Origin: DATFLS01 sp964413425
GTDB taxonomy: Bacteria > Fidelibacterota > JAANXI01
Assembly (NCBI GenBank): GCA_964413425.1
Contig: CAYPST010000013.1
Span: forward strand, 1-64,000
Length of the DNA stretch: 64,000 nt
Direction of reading: 5' to 3'
The notes beneath the pieces were generated by a model. That model was not told where the DNA came from. It saw only the letters and a program-made list of their open reading frames with translations, and ran no database searches. Of the stretch, positions 51,834 to 60,092 are shown in pieces; position 1 is the first letter of the stretch, and the number at the start of each line of letters is the position of its first letter. The translations under genes were made by a program, and so were the position numbers.

Positions 51834-51915
51834 TATCAGGTGATCTTGTCGGTTGGATGCTGACGAATGATCTTACCATAACCTCACCCTCGAAGGTTCA
51901 GTGGTTAACGGTTCC

Positions 51916-52064
51916 GAACCTGGCAGGTTTCCTGACTGACGGGTCATCCTTCCGTTGCGCCTTCCCGTCCCGAATCGCCGGGGCAGTGGCTGTTGACAAC
52001 GGTTGTCGCCGATCACAGTAGCGGGGCTGTACCCGATTTCCACGGGCTTCCCTGCACCAGATTC
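51916..52064 (-). ncRNA. Cobalamin riboswitch
   Basis: Read on the minus strand, the element has the conserved core in order: GGGAAGCCCGTGGAAATCGG, then CAGCCCCGCTACTGTGA, then CCACTGCC, and the B12 box GTCAGTCAGGAAACCTGCC (51922-51940). A P1 helix closes it: GAATCTGG (52064-52057) pairs with CCAGGTTC (51923-51916), eight pairs with one G-U. The core sits about 108 bases before the TonB receptor ATG. Binding of adenosyl- or methyl-type cobalamin would lower expression of the receptor and propeller genes. The 149-base length is compact, with a short variable part. Confidence 0.92.
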
Positions 52065-52387
52065 TCTCTCAAAGAACCCAAAAAGTTACAGCAGGGATTT
52101 CAGACAGTCAACCGGAGATTGCGAGAAAGCATCAGATTTCGAGGATTCGCCACGGATCAATTGGCTGGCCCCTCAGCATTTGGCTGGGATTTTCCAGGTG
52201 CGCTCTATCGGTTGCTCCAGCGGCGCAGTATGTTCCTGCAAAACTCCCGGTCACCCATCACGCATCCTGCCTGGCATACAATTTGAAACATCAAAACGGG
52301 ATAAAAAAACGATGCAGGAAACACAGGGGATGCAGCCCGGCTGGTTCTCGTAACTGAGAAAACATAAATGAAATAAGAGGGATACGG
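52065..52387 (+). other. Upstream region of the Rnf operon
   Basis: This stretch between the riboswitch and rnfC should hold the plus-strand promoter of the rnf operon and the minus-strand promoter of the B12 genes. I find no terminator, tRNA or second riboswitch that I can support. AAGAGGG at 52375-52381 is the ribosome-binding site for rnfC. Confidence 0.5.
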
Positions 52388-53719
52388 GTGTTGAAATTTC
52401 CAACATTAAAAAAAGGCGTCCATCCGCATGATTATAAAGAACTTACTAATGCACGGCCAATTGAAACCATGCCGCTGCCGGACGAGGTCTTCATTCCGCT
52501 GCAGCAGCATATCGGGTCCGCGGATGAACCGCTGGTAAAACGCGGTGATGAGGTGAAAACGGGCCAGATTATCGCCCGGAGTGATCAGTTCGTCTCCAGT
52601 CCGATACATGCTTCGGTGACCGGGAAAGTCAACGCGGTGGACTCTTTCCTGCATCCGCTGGGATCGAAGGCACAAATGATTCATATCCGGCGGGAGGAGG
52701 AAGAAGAATGGGAGCTGCTGGATCACCCGGATCACTGGGAAGATGCTCCTGCCGGGGAGCTGCGCAATCTCATCAGAGATGCCGGGATAGTGGGATTGGG
52801 CGGCGCGGCGTTCCCCACCCACGTGAAACTCCAGCCGCCGGAAGAGAAACCCATCGATACCTTCATCCTGAATGGGGCGGAATGCGAGCCCTACCTGACT
52901 TCCGATCATCGCATTATGGTGGAGCAGACCGGGCAAATCCTCACGGGGATGGCGATTATCATGAAGATACTGGGGGTTGAGACCGGGTATATCGGCATCG
53001 AAGATAATAAGCCTGATGCCATCCGGGCGATGCAAGCGCAGGTGGAGAAGATGGGACTGGATTATCAGGTCGTCTCTCTGGAGACGAAATATCCCCAGGG
53101 CGCGGAAAAGATGCTGATCAATTCGGTTTTAGGCCGCAAGGTTCCCACCGGTGGACTTCCCATGGATGTAGGAACGGTGGTGCATAATGTGGGGACCGCT
53201 CTGTCGATAGCCCGGGCGGTGACCGAAGGCAAGCCACTGGTGGAACGGGTGGTGACCCTCACCGGGGACGGCATTCGGGAGCCGAAGAATATTCTGGCCA
53301 GGATCGGAACGCCGTTCAGTGCTCTCATTGAATTTGCCGGCGGCTTAAAGGATAATGCGGTCCAGGTCTTTATGGGCGGTCCGATGATGGGGCATGCCCA
53401 GTATGATCTGTCTGTTCCGATTGTCAAAGCCACCGGTGGATTAATCTGTTCCACCGATGCCAGCATCCGGAGATTCGAGTCGTATCCCTGTATCGGCTGC
53501 GGATCGTGTGTACAGGCGTGCCCGATGAACCTGATGCCCACCCGGCTCGCCAAGATGGCTGAGCACAAACAACTCGATGGCCTGGAGGAATACGGGGTAC
53601 AGAATTGCATTGAGTGCGGCTCCTGTGCTTTCGTATGTCCCTCGCATATCCCACTGGTTCAATGGATTCGGGTCGGGAAATTCCGTCTGAATGAACAACA
53701 GGCAAAGCAGGCGGCGTAA
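52388..53719 (+). CDS. rnfC: Rnf complex subunit C (NADH-binding, 4Fe-4S)
   Basis: RnfC is the peripheral NADH dehydrogenase-like subunit of the Rnf ferredoxin:NAD+ oxidoreductase. The start is GTG at 52388, six bases after AGAGGG. The N-terminal barrel-like domain (about 1-110) is followed by the FMN/NADH part with GLGGAAFPTHVKL and NGAECEPYLTSDHRIM. Near the C-terminus are two cluster motifs, CIGCGSCVQACP and CIECGSCAFVCP. The length of 443 residues corresponds to the short form without an extended tail. It opens the operon rnfCDGEA, with rnfB later. Confidence 0.95.
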   Translation: MLKFPTLKKGVHPHDYKELTNARPIETMPLPDEVFIPLQQHIGSADEPLVKRGDEVKTGQIIARSDQFVSSPIHASVTGKVNAVDSFLHPLGSKAQMIHIRREEEEEWELLDHPDHWEDAPAGELRNLIRDAGIVGLGGAAFPTHVKLQPPEEKPIDTFILNGAECEPYLTSDHRIMVEQTGQILTGMAIIMKILGVETGYIGIEDNKPDAIRAMQAQVEKMGLDYQVVSLETKYPQGAEKMLINSVLGRKVPTGGLPMDVGTVVHNVGTALSIARAVTEGKPLVERVVTLTGDGIREPKNILARIGTPFSALIEFAGGLKDNAVQVFMGGPMMGHAQYDLSVPIVKATGGLICSTDASIRRFESYPCIGCGSCVQACPMNLMPTRLAKMAEHKQLDGLEEYGVQNCIECGSCAFVCPSHIPLVQWIRVGKFRLNEQQAKQAA

Positions 53720-53743
53720 CTGAGGGCTACAGGATATTCCAGC

Positions 53744-54820
53744 ATGAGTACAGACGACCAGAAATCATCCCGGAAGACGGATTCGGATCACAAGCAGAAA
53801 AAGAGCAGACGCACAGCCAAGTCGAAGAAGCAAAAAGGTCCGAAGAGCAAACTATTCACTCCGGACCGGCAATTCATCCTTTCCCCGTCACCCCATCAGT
53901 ATACCACAGAGAGCGTTCCAAAGATTATGTGGTCCGTGGTCGGGGCGGTATTGCCTGCCGCTGTCATGGCGGTGTTCTATTTCGGGATGACTGCCCTCTG
54001 GATGATCGCCGCCTGCGTGGTCGCGGCTCTGGCAACCGAAGCCGGGATAAATTATCTGAAGGGTGAACGTCTGACCATCAAAGACGGCAGTGCTGCCATT
54101 ACGGGCCTCTTACTGGCACTGGTGCTTCCCCCGTCCTTCTCAATTGCAGGCGGCATCATCGGATCGGTGTTCGCCATTGCCATCGGGAAACAGATTTTCG
54201 GCGGACTGGGAGATAACATTTTCAATCCGGCATTGCTGGGACGGGCGTTTCTGCAGGCCAGCTTCCCGGTGGCGATGACGACCTGGACGCTGCCCAATAC
54301 CGCGAAATACAATGCCGTGGATGCAGTGACGGCAGCGACTCCTCTGGGACAGTTCAAATTCGAACAAATCATGACCGAGTACCTCCCGCTGCTCACCGGA
54401 AACATCGGCGGATCTCTGGGAGAAACTTCGACTGTCGCGATTCTCGCAGGCGGCCTGTTTCTCCTGGCAAGACAATATGCGGACTGGCGAATCCCGGTGA
54501 GCTTCCTGGGATCTGTATTCATACTGGGAGGCATCTTCTGGCTGATCAATCCCGCCCAGTATCCTGATCCCATTTTTCATCTATTGTCCGGCGGCCTGAT
54601 GTTCGGGGCATTCTTTATGGCCACGGATATGGTGACGTCTCCCATCACGCCCGGAGGCTCCTGGATCTTTGGCATCGGTGCCGGAATTATATTAATTGTT
54701 ATCCGGTTGTTCGGCGGATTACCGGAAGGCGTGATGTACTCCATCCTGCTGATGAATGCCTTTACGCCGCTGATTAACCGTTATACCAGACCGGAAATTT
54801 TCGGGGAGGTGCGGGCATGA
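53744..54820 (+). CDS. rnfD: Rnf complex subunit D (FMN-bearing membrane subunit)
   Basis: RnfD is an integral subunit carrying covalent FMN. The 358 residues include about nine helices, LLALVLPPSFS, and GGLGDNIFNPALLGRAFL. The likely flavinylation motif is DAVTAATPL, with FMN on T199 by family analogy. The first 37 residues are an unusual Lys/Ser-rich, strongly basic extension (KQKKSRRTAKSKKQKGPKSK) before the conserved FILSPSPH start. The ATG at 53744 is the plausible start, 24 bases after rnfC. The stop overlaps rnfG by four bases. RnfD works with RnfG on flavin electron transfer and ion pumping. Confidence 0.94.
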   Translation: MSTDDQKSSRKTDSDHKQKKSRRTAKSKKQKGPKSKLFTPDRQFILSPSPHQYTTESVPKIMWSVVGAVLPAAVMAVFYFGMTALWMIAACVVAALATEAGINYLKGERLTIKDGSAAITGLLLALVLPPSFSIAGGIIGSVFAIAIGKQIFGGLGDNIFNPALLGRAFLQASFPVAMTTWTLPNTAKYNAVDAVTAATPLGQFKFEQIMTEYLPLLTGNIGGSLGETSTVAILAGGLFLLARQYADWRIPVSFLGSVFILGGIFWLINPAQYPDPIFHLLSGGLMFGAFFMATDMVTSPITPGGSWIFGIGAGIILIVIRLFGGLPEGVMYSILLMNAFTPLINRYTRPEIFGEVRA

Positions 54821-55413
54821 GTACCACTGCGAGAATGATCATCGTCCTGGCGGTCATTACCACCATTTCCGGAGGCATTCTTGCTTCCTGGGATAGTTTC
54901 ACCCAGCCGAAGATAGAGCAGCACCGGTTGGAGAAGATTCGATCGGCCGTCGCGGATGTGCTGCCTCCACATGATCATTATGAGGAAATGCAGGAAGATG
55001 GCAAAACCTTCTATGTTGGAAAGGATGCGTCAGGAAATACCGTGGGTATTGCCTTCCGGGCAGCCGGCAGCGGGTTCCAGGGGGAAATCGCGATGATGGT
55101 GGGAGTCGCACCCGATTTTGCAGAGATCACCGGGGTAGCGATTCTGGAACAGATTGAAACGCCCGGATTGGGGTCGAAAATCGACCGGGACCCCGGCAAC
55201 AGGCAGAATCCGGACTGGTTCACGGAGCAGTTCCAGGGAGTTCCGACATCGCCCGACATTACCGCGTTGAAAAATGAAAAGCCGGATCAGCCGACAGAGG
55301 TGCAGGCTATCACCGGAGCAACCATCTCCTCCCGGGCTGTGGTGTATATTTTAAACCGCAGTCTGGAACAGGCAAAGGCAATCTATCAAACTCGAATACA
55401 GCAGGCAGGCTGA
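54817..55413 (+). CDS. rnfG: Rnf complex subunit G (covalent FMN protein)
   Basis: RnfG is a periplasmic-facing subunit with one N-terminal helix (about 8-27) and an FMN-binding domain. FMN would be attached by ApbE to the threonine of the motif AITGATISSRAV (T169). GIAFRAAGSGFQGEI and ETPGLGSKIDRD are the other family marks. The length of 198 residues is normal. It overlaps rnfD by four bases and rnfE by one base. The apbE gene for its modification lies downstream at 58830-59930. Confidence 0.94.
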   Translation: MSTTARMIIVLAVITTISGGILASWDSFTQPKIEQHRLEKIRSAVADVLPPHDHYEEMQEDGKTFYVGKDASGNTVGIAFRAAGSGFQGEIAMMVGVAPDFAEITGVAILEQIETPGLGSKIDRDPGNRQNPDWFTEQFQGVPTSPDITALKNEKPDQPTEVQAITGATISSRAVVYILNRSLEQAKAIYQTRIQQAG

Positions 55414-56027
55414 TGGCAAAGAAGCGTGTATCGTTGACCAGAGAATTGACCAAAGGGATGTGGGACGAAAATGCGATTCTCATCTCCCTGCTGGGATTAT
55501 GTCCCACCCTGGCAGTGACCAATTCCGCCATCAACGGACTGGCCATGGGATTGGCCACCACCTTTGTGATTACCAGCTCCAGTCTCATCATCAGTTCATT
55601 CCGCAAGATTTTTCCGCACCAGGTCCGGATCGCCGGGTTTATTGTGATTATCGCTACTTTCGTGACGCTGGCGGATCGCTTCCTGGCGGCGTTTTATCCG
55701 GACATCAGCGAGGCACTCGGAGCGTATGTTCCGTTGATCGTGGTCAATTGTATGATTCTGGGACGACAGGAGGCGTTTTCGTCCAAAAATCCGGTGGGCC
55801 GATCCGTGCTGGATGCGTTGGGAACCGGGGTCGGGTTTATTGCCGTCCTGTTTGTTCTGGGATCTATCCGGGAGATTCTCGGGTCCGGTTCCATCCTGCA
55901 ATTCCAGCTGCTTGGTGACTGGTGGGCGCCCTGGATGGTGATGGTGCTGCCCCCGGGCGCCTTTTTAACCCTGGGCTTACTCATCGGGCTGGCCAACTGG
56001 ATCAATGAAAAGCGGGCAGTGTCATGA
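55413..56027 (+). CDS. rnfE: Rnf complex subunit E
   Basis: RnfE is a six-helix membrane subunit homologous to RnfA and NqrD; the pair forms the membrane core holding an iron-sulfur site. Family segments are LISLLGLCPTLAVTNSA near the N-terminus, with the membrane cysteine, and VNCMILGRQEAFSSKNP with the second cysteine. The length is 204 residues. The TGATG overlap with rnfG and the ATGA overlap with rnfA show tight coupling. Confidence 0.94.
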   Translation: MAKKRVSLTRELTKGMWDENAILISLLGLCPTLAVTNSAINGLAMGLATTFVITSSSLIISSFRKIFPHQVRIAGFIVIIATFVTLADRFLAAFYPDISEALGAYVPLIVVNCMILGRQEAFSSKNPVGRSVLDALGTGVGFIAVLFVLGSIREILGSGSILQFQLLGDWWAPWMVMVLPPGAFLTLGLLIGLANWINEKRAVS

Positions 56028-56602
56028 AGCTCATACTGATTTTTATCTCTGCGGCCATTGTCAATAATTTTGTCCTCGCATATTTCCTGGGGTTGTGTCC
56101 CTTTGTCGGAGTATCCAAAAAATTGTCTTCGGCAGTCAGTATGGGGATGGCGGTGACATTTGTCATGACGATCACCGCGGCGGTGACTTGGATCATCTAT
56201 CACCTGATTTTAGTGCCGTTCAATATTCAAATACTGGAGTATGTGTCGTTTATCCTGGTGATTGCCTCCCTGGTGCAGCTGGTGGAGATGTTCATCCGGA
56301 AGGTGAGCAAACCTCTCTATGATACTTTAGGAATATATTTACCGTTGATCACCACCAACTGCGCAATCCTCGGATTGGCCCTGTTTGCGGTGCTGCGAGA
56401 GTATAATTTTATGGAAAGCCTGATTTTCGGCGTGGGCGCCGGAGCCGGTTTCACACTGGCCTTGGTAATCATGGCCGGTATCCGGGAAGAGCTGGAGCTG
56501 GCGGACGTGCCCCGGCATTTCAAGGGCGCAGGGATCACCATGATTGTGGCAGGCAGTTTGGCTCTGGCATTTATGGGATTTGCGGGATTGATCTCTATTT
56601 GA
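56024..56602 (+). CDS. rnfA: Rnf complex subunit A
   Basis: RnfA is the NqrE-like six-helix partner of RnfE. The start VNNFVLAYFLGLCPFVGVSK carries one membrane cysteine, and TTNCAILGLALF near the middle carries the other; these would form the shared Fe-S site. The length of 192 residues is typical. It ends the gapless part of the operon; 245 bases follow before rnfB. Confidence 0.95.
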   Translation: MKLILIFISAAIVNNFVLAYFLGLCPFVGVSKKLSSAVSMGMAVTFVMTITAAVTWIIYHLILVPFNIQILEYVSFILVIASLVQLVEMFIRKVSKPLYDTLGIYLPLITTNCAILGLALFAVLREYNFMESLIFGVGAGAGFTLALVIMAGIREELELADVPRHFKGAGITMIVAGSLALAFMGFAGLISI

Positions 56603-56623
56603 ATAGCACGCAGATAGCAAAGA

Positions 56624-56653
56624 CAGTTGGCAGTTGGCAGTAGGCAGTAGGCA
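56624..56653 (+). repeat. Heptamer tandem tract between rnfA and rnfB
   Basis: Four consecutive heptamers, CAGTTGG twice then CAGTAGG twice, end in CA. It lies 21 bases after the rnfA stop in a gap that interrupts an otherwise overlapping operon. Such degenerate heptamer tracts are known as variable intergenic repeats in several phyla. Its role, if any, is unknown. Confidence 0.7.
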
Positions 56654-56847
56654 ATGCCCCACGTCTTCCCCACCCAGGGCAGACGGCAGAAGCAACTTGC
56701 CGGAATCTTAAGAGGAAAATGAGGACCCCTTGGGATGTGCTATGTGTCTGAATTATTGCGATTAAAAGAAATCGAGGAACGAGAGTCGTGTATATTGGGT
56801 ACAAATACAGAATTGAGCGAGTCAAGAGAACGAAGGACTGAACGGCG

Positions 56848-57702
56848 ATGAATCTAGCATCATTATTGGTATCCATGGGAAGTATGGGTGGACTCGGTGT
56901 GTTGTTTTCTGCCGGGCTGGCCATAGCGAACAAGAAACTCTATGTGGAAGAAGACCCACGAATCACTGAAATCAATGAACTCCTTCCCGGCGCCAACTGT
57001 GGCGGCTGCGGATATCCGGGGTGTCAGAAGTTCGCAGAGGAGGTGGTGAAAGGAAACGCCGAGCCCTCCGCCTGCACCGTGGCGTCCGACGAGGTCATCG
57101 AAGAGATTGCCGATCTTCTGGGCGTCGAGGTCGAAGCCGGTGAGCGAAAGGTGGCCCGGGTCATGTGCCAGGGCGGCATCGAAGAGACCGCTAAGAAGGC
57201 AGAGTATATCGGTATTCAATCCTGCCTGGCGGCCAATCTCGCCGGGGGCGGCGATAAACTCTGTTCCTACGGCTGCCTGGGATTCGGCGATTGTATAGAC
57301 TCCTGCCCGTTTGATGCCATGTATATGAGTGAGAACGGACTTCCGGTAGTTATCGAAGAGAAATGTACCGGCTGCGGAAATTGTGTGGAGGCCTGTCCCA
57401 GAGATGTGATTGAGCTCCATCCGCTCTCTCATAAGTTGTTCGTCCTGTGCAAGAATCAGGATGATCCCAAGACCTCGCGGAAATTGTGTACCAGAGCCTG
57501 TATCGGATGCCAGATTTGTGTGCGGGGAGCCGTGGAAGGGGGCATGTACATGGAAAACAACCTGGCGTATGTGAATTACGAGAAATACGGAACGGAAGCC
57601 GAACTGCCTACCGACCGGTGTCCCACCGGCTGTCTGCTGATCCTGGATGACACAGAGAAAGCCGAACACGAATCCGAAGAAGTGGAGGAGATGGCTGCAT
57701 AA
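56848..57702 (+). CDS. rnfB: Rnf complex subunit B (ferredoxin-type)
   Basis: RnfB takes electrons from reduced ferredoxin. The 284 residues have an N-terminal helix (about 8-27), a Fe-S (Fis-like) domain with CGGCGYPGC (about 52-60), and two or more ferredoxin clusters: GDCIDSCPFDAMY, CTGCGNCVEACP and CIGCQICVRG, plus a C-terminal CPTGC and an acidic tail. That makes it a multi-cluster form. The ATG at 56848 has a weak ribosome-binding site. A gap of 245 bases separates it from rnfA, unusual because the other rnf genes overlap. It overlaps the next gene by one base. Confidence 0.94.
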   Translation: MNLASLLVSMGSMGGLGVLFSAGLAIANKKLYVEEDPRITEINELLPGANCGGCGYPGCQKFAEEVVKGNAEPSACTVASDEVIEEIADLLGVEVEAGERKVARVMCQGGIEETAKKAEYIGIQSCLAANLAGGGDKLCSYGCLGFGDCIDSCPFDAMYMSENGLPVVIEEKCTGCGNCVEACPRDVIELHPLSHKLFVLCKNQDDPKTSRKLCTRACIGCQICVRGAVEGGMYMENNLAYVNYEKYGTEAELPTDRCPTGCLLILDDTEKAEHESEEVEEMAA

Positions 57703-58154
57703 TGGCTGACGCCGTTTTTGACCGGGGAGTGGTTATGCGTCTGCAAGGGGATATGGCGTTTGTGCAGGTGCCCAGAGATGCATCCTGCGAGCACTGCGGT
57801 GCCAGAGTTATCTGCGCGCCCAATAACCACGGCGAGACCGGATTGTTGGTTCGAAACACCGTCGGAGCAAGAGAAGGCCAGGAAGTGCTGGTCACCGAAT
57901 CGGGTGACCTCCTGTTGAAACTCTCCCTCATGCAATACGGGGTGCCACTTTTTGGTTTTTTATTCGGTGTGTTCTCAATATATTTAGCCAACATATCGGT
58001 TCCCATTGTCCCGGAGGAACTGCTCTATTTCTCTGGCGGTCTGGCAGGTGTTGCAGCCGGGGGATGGATAGCCTGGCGTTGGGCAAAAGCAGCCGGCAAT
58101 AACGCAAAGATGTATTTTGAAATTTCAAAGATTTATAACGGAGACCTCTCATGA
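57702..58154 (+). CDS. RseC/MucC-family membrane protein
   Basis: The 150-residue protein starts with a cytoplasmic domain containing a cysteine cluster (DASCEHCGARVIC, about residues 24-36), then two membrane helices (about 88-106 and 111-131). This is the RseC/MucC architecture. RseC is linked in E. coli to SoxR reduction together with Rnf (Rsx) and to sigmaE control; in Rnf loci it is a frequent neighbour. The TAATG overlap with rnfB and the four-base overlap with the next gene place it in the operon. The cysteines could sense or bind a metal or redox state. Confidence 0.85.
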   Translation: MADAVFDRGVVMRLQGDMAFVQVPRDASCEHCGARVICAPNNHGETGLLVRNTVGAREGQEVLVTESGDLLLKLSLMQYGVPLFGFLFGVFSIYLANISVPIVPEELLYFSGGLAGVAAGGWIAWRWAKAAGNNAKMYFEISKIYNGDLS

Positions 58155-58798
58155 AGAATATGGATAGACGGGGCTTTCTGAAAATCGCCTCAATGATCGG
58201 TGCGGGAGCGGCGGTTTCTACTTTCTCGATTTGGAAGCCTGCGGCGGGGATGGACCGAAAGTTTTTTCTAATTACGGATAATCTGCATCAGGATGTCGAA
58301 CGGGTGAAGCAGGCAGCGGGGATTGCCTCTGTGGATAAACTGCAGATAAGTACCACACCGATTCAATCGGCAAACCAGGATTTGTCGATCATGTGGAATA
58401 GCAGACTGCATGATCCCGCCAAGGATCCGGAGATTTCGGAGTCGGTGCGGACCCTGACCCGGAAGCTGCGCTCTCGTTCACACAAAGGCCACCTGCTTGT
58501 TACTATAGAGAGCAAGAACCCTCAGCAGGACAATCTGGTTAACTTCGAAGTCGACGGACGGGTTGTAGAGCAGGTGGCTCTCGACCGTGACTATGATGAA
58601 GTAGTCATTCCCGGTGCCCAGGGAAATACCGCGTTCCGGATACGCAATGGAAAGGTGGTTGTCACAGAATCTTCCTGCCGCCATAGTCTCTGCGAGAAAG
58701 TCGGGACACAGCATACCGGCCGGATTATCTGTGCCCCGAATAAACTGGTAGCTACTATTCAGAATTCCCGCCATCGCCTGGATAGTATTACCGGGTAG
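58151..58798 (+). CDS. Tat-exported protein with C-terminal NusG-domain-II-like domain
   Basis: The N-terminus DRRGFLKIASMIGAGAA is a twin-arginine signal peptide. A middle region of about 100 residues has no recognised fold. The C-terminal part (about 128-210) resembles the NusG domain II family: VNFEVDGRVVEQVAL, then TESSCRHSLCEKVG and ICAPNKLVATI with three cysteines. In Firmicutes such proteins are often encoded with rnf and apbE, but their function is unknown. It overlaps the RseC-like gene by four bases and precedes apbE by 31 bases. A folded, possibly cofactor-bearing periplasmic partner of Rnf is a reasonable guess. Confidence 0.75.
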   Translation: MKNMDRRGFLKIASMIGAGAAVSTFSIWKPAAGMDRKFFLITDNLHQDVERVKQAAGIASVDKLQISTTPIQSANQDLSIMWNSRLHDPAKDPEISESVRTLTRKLRSRSHKGHLLVTIESKNPQQDNLVNFEVDGRVVEQVALDRDYDEVVIPGAQGNTAFRIRNGKVVVTESSCRHSLCEKVGTQHTGRIICAPNKLVATIQNSRHRLDSITG

Positions 58799-58829
58799 CC
58801 ATCTGCCACAGAGGCCGATTCTCTTTTAG

Positions 58830-59930
58830 ATGATGCGTTATACCCGTCGGAGTACTTTACAAAGAGTCCTTATCAGGACTCTTTTTTTACTTCTGATTCT
58901 CACCATGGCGGGATGCGATTTCCCTCGGAATAAAGCCTATCAATTCACCCGGTTTGCAATGGATACGGTCATTAATTACACGATTATCGCAGAAAATGAA
59001 TCTGCAGCCAGAGACCGGATGCTGCTGGCACAGCGTGAAATTGAACGAGTCGAACATCTTCTCTGGGAAGAGAATCCGCAGAGTGAGATTTATCGATTTA
59101 ACCAGTCCGAGTCGGGCATCGAAACCTCCGAAGAGGTCTATGAATTCGTCAGCCGGGCCCAGGAGTATTTCAGGAGAGAAGCCCAATTAGACCTTACCAG
59201 AAACTATGGTGTCTTCGACCTCACTCTGAAACCGGTGCTGGATCTCTACGATTTCAAAGCGGACAATCCGAAACCGCCGGCGCCGTCGGAAGTCAGGGAT
59301 CGGTTGAAATATGTGGGCATGGAAACGATCAGACTGGAGGGCGATGCCCCCTCCGGAGAATTTATCATTTCGAAGGAGCAGGAAAATACCGCCATTGCTG
59401 TTGGCGGTCTGGCCAAAGGATACGCTGTGGACAGAGCAATTCAGGTGCTCAAGAGCAATGGGGTGCAGAATGCATTAATCAACGCCGGAGGTGACCTGTA
59501 TTGCCTCGGAACCAGATTATCACACAACTGGAGAATCGGTATTCAACATCCCGGTAAGCGAGATGCAATTGTGGAGGTCCTGGAAATTTCTGAGAGGGCC
59601 GTGGCCACGTCCGGAAATTACCAGCGCTATTTTATGTACCAGGGAAAGCGATACCATCACATTCTCAACCCCGAAACCGGGTCTCCCGCTGAAAAATCAC
59701 AGAGCGCTACCGTCATCGCGCCGACCACAGAGCAGGCGGATGCCTGGTCTACAATTCTGTTCATTCGGGGGAATCCGGAAGGCCTTGAGTTACTTGATAA
59801 AGTCGAGGAGGTGACCGGGATGGTGATCGACTCTGCCGGCGTACCGCATTATTCGGAGGGGTTCAGATCATATATCGATACCGAGAGGTCATCCATCCGG
59901 CGAGTGAGGTTTTCCCTTTCAATGCTGTAA
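58830..59930 (+). CDS. apbE: FAD:protein FMN transferase ApbE (lipoprotein)
   Basis: ApbE cleaves FAD and attaches FMN to threonine in RnfD and RnfG-type motifs. The 366 residues start with a lipoprotein signal ending LTMAGC (about C28). FRFAMDT-type FTRFAMDTVINYTI is near the start, with AVGGLAKGYAVDRA (about 190), NALINAGGDLYCLG (about 215) and HHILNPETGSPAE plus SATVIAPTTEQADAWST later (metal and FAD site). It closes the Rnf operon and supplies the modification that complex needs. The ATG at 58830 lacks a clear ribosome-binding site; ATG 58833 is equally possible. Confidence 0.95.
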   Translation: MMRYTRRSTLQRVLIRTLFLLLILTMAGCDFPRNKAYQFTRFAMDTVINYTIIAENESAARDRMLLAQREIERVEHLLWEENPQSEIYRFNQSESGIETSEEVYEFVSRAQEYFRREAQLDLTRNYGVFDLTLKPVLDLYDFKADNPKPPAPSEVRDRLKYVGMETIRLEGDAPSGEFIISKEQENTAIAVGGLAKGYAVDRAIQVLKSNGVQNALINAGGDLYCLGTRLSHNWRIGIQHPGKRDAIVEVLEISERAVATSGNYQRYFMYQGKRYHHILNPETGSPAEKSQSATVIAPTTEQADAWSTILFIRGNPEGLELLDKVEEVTGMVIDSAGVPHYSEGFRSYIDTERSSIRRVRFSLSML

Positions 59931-60092
59931 TCCTGATGCGGTCTACTCGATCCCCCCGGATAGAATGAAGCAGGTATCTTCCATGCCGAAAATATTCGAA
60001 AATACCTTCTCTTCTGCGCTTCTTTCAGGCATATTTTGTTTCTCTCGCCATTCTGTCTTATGTTGTGAGAACTTTGAATTGAATAAAAGCTG

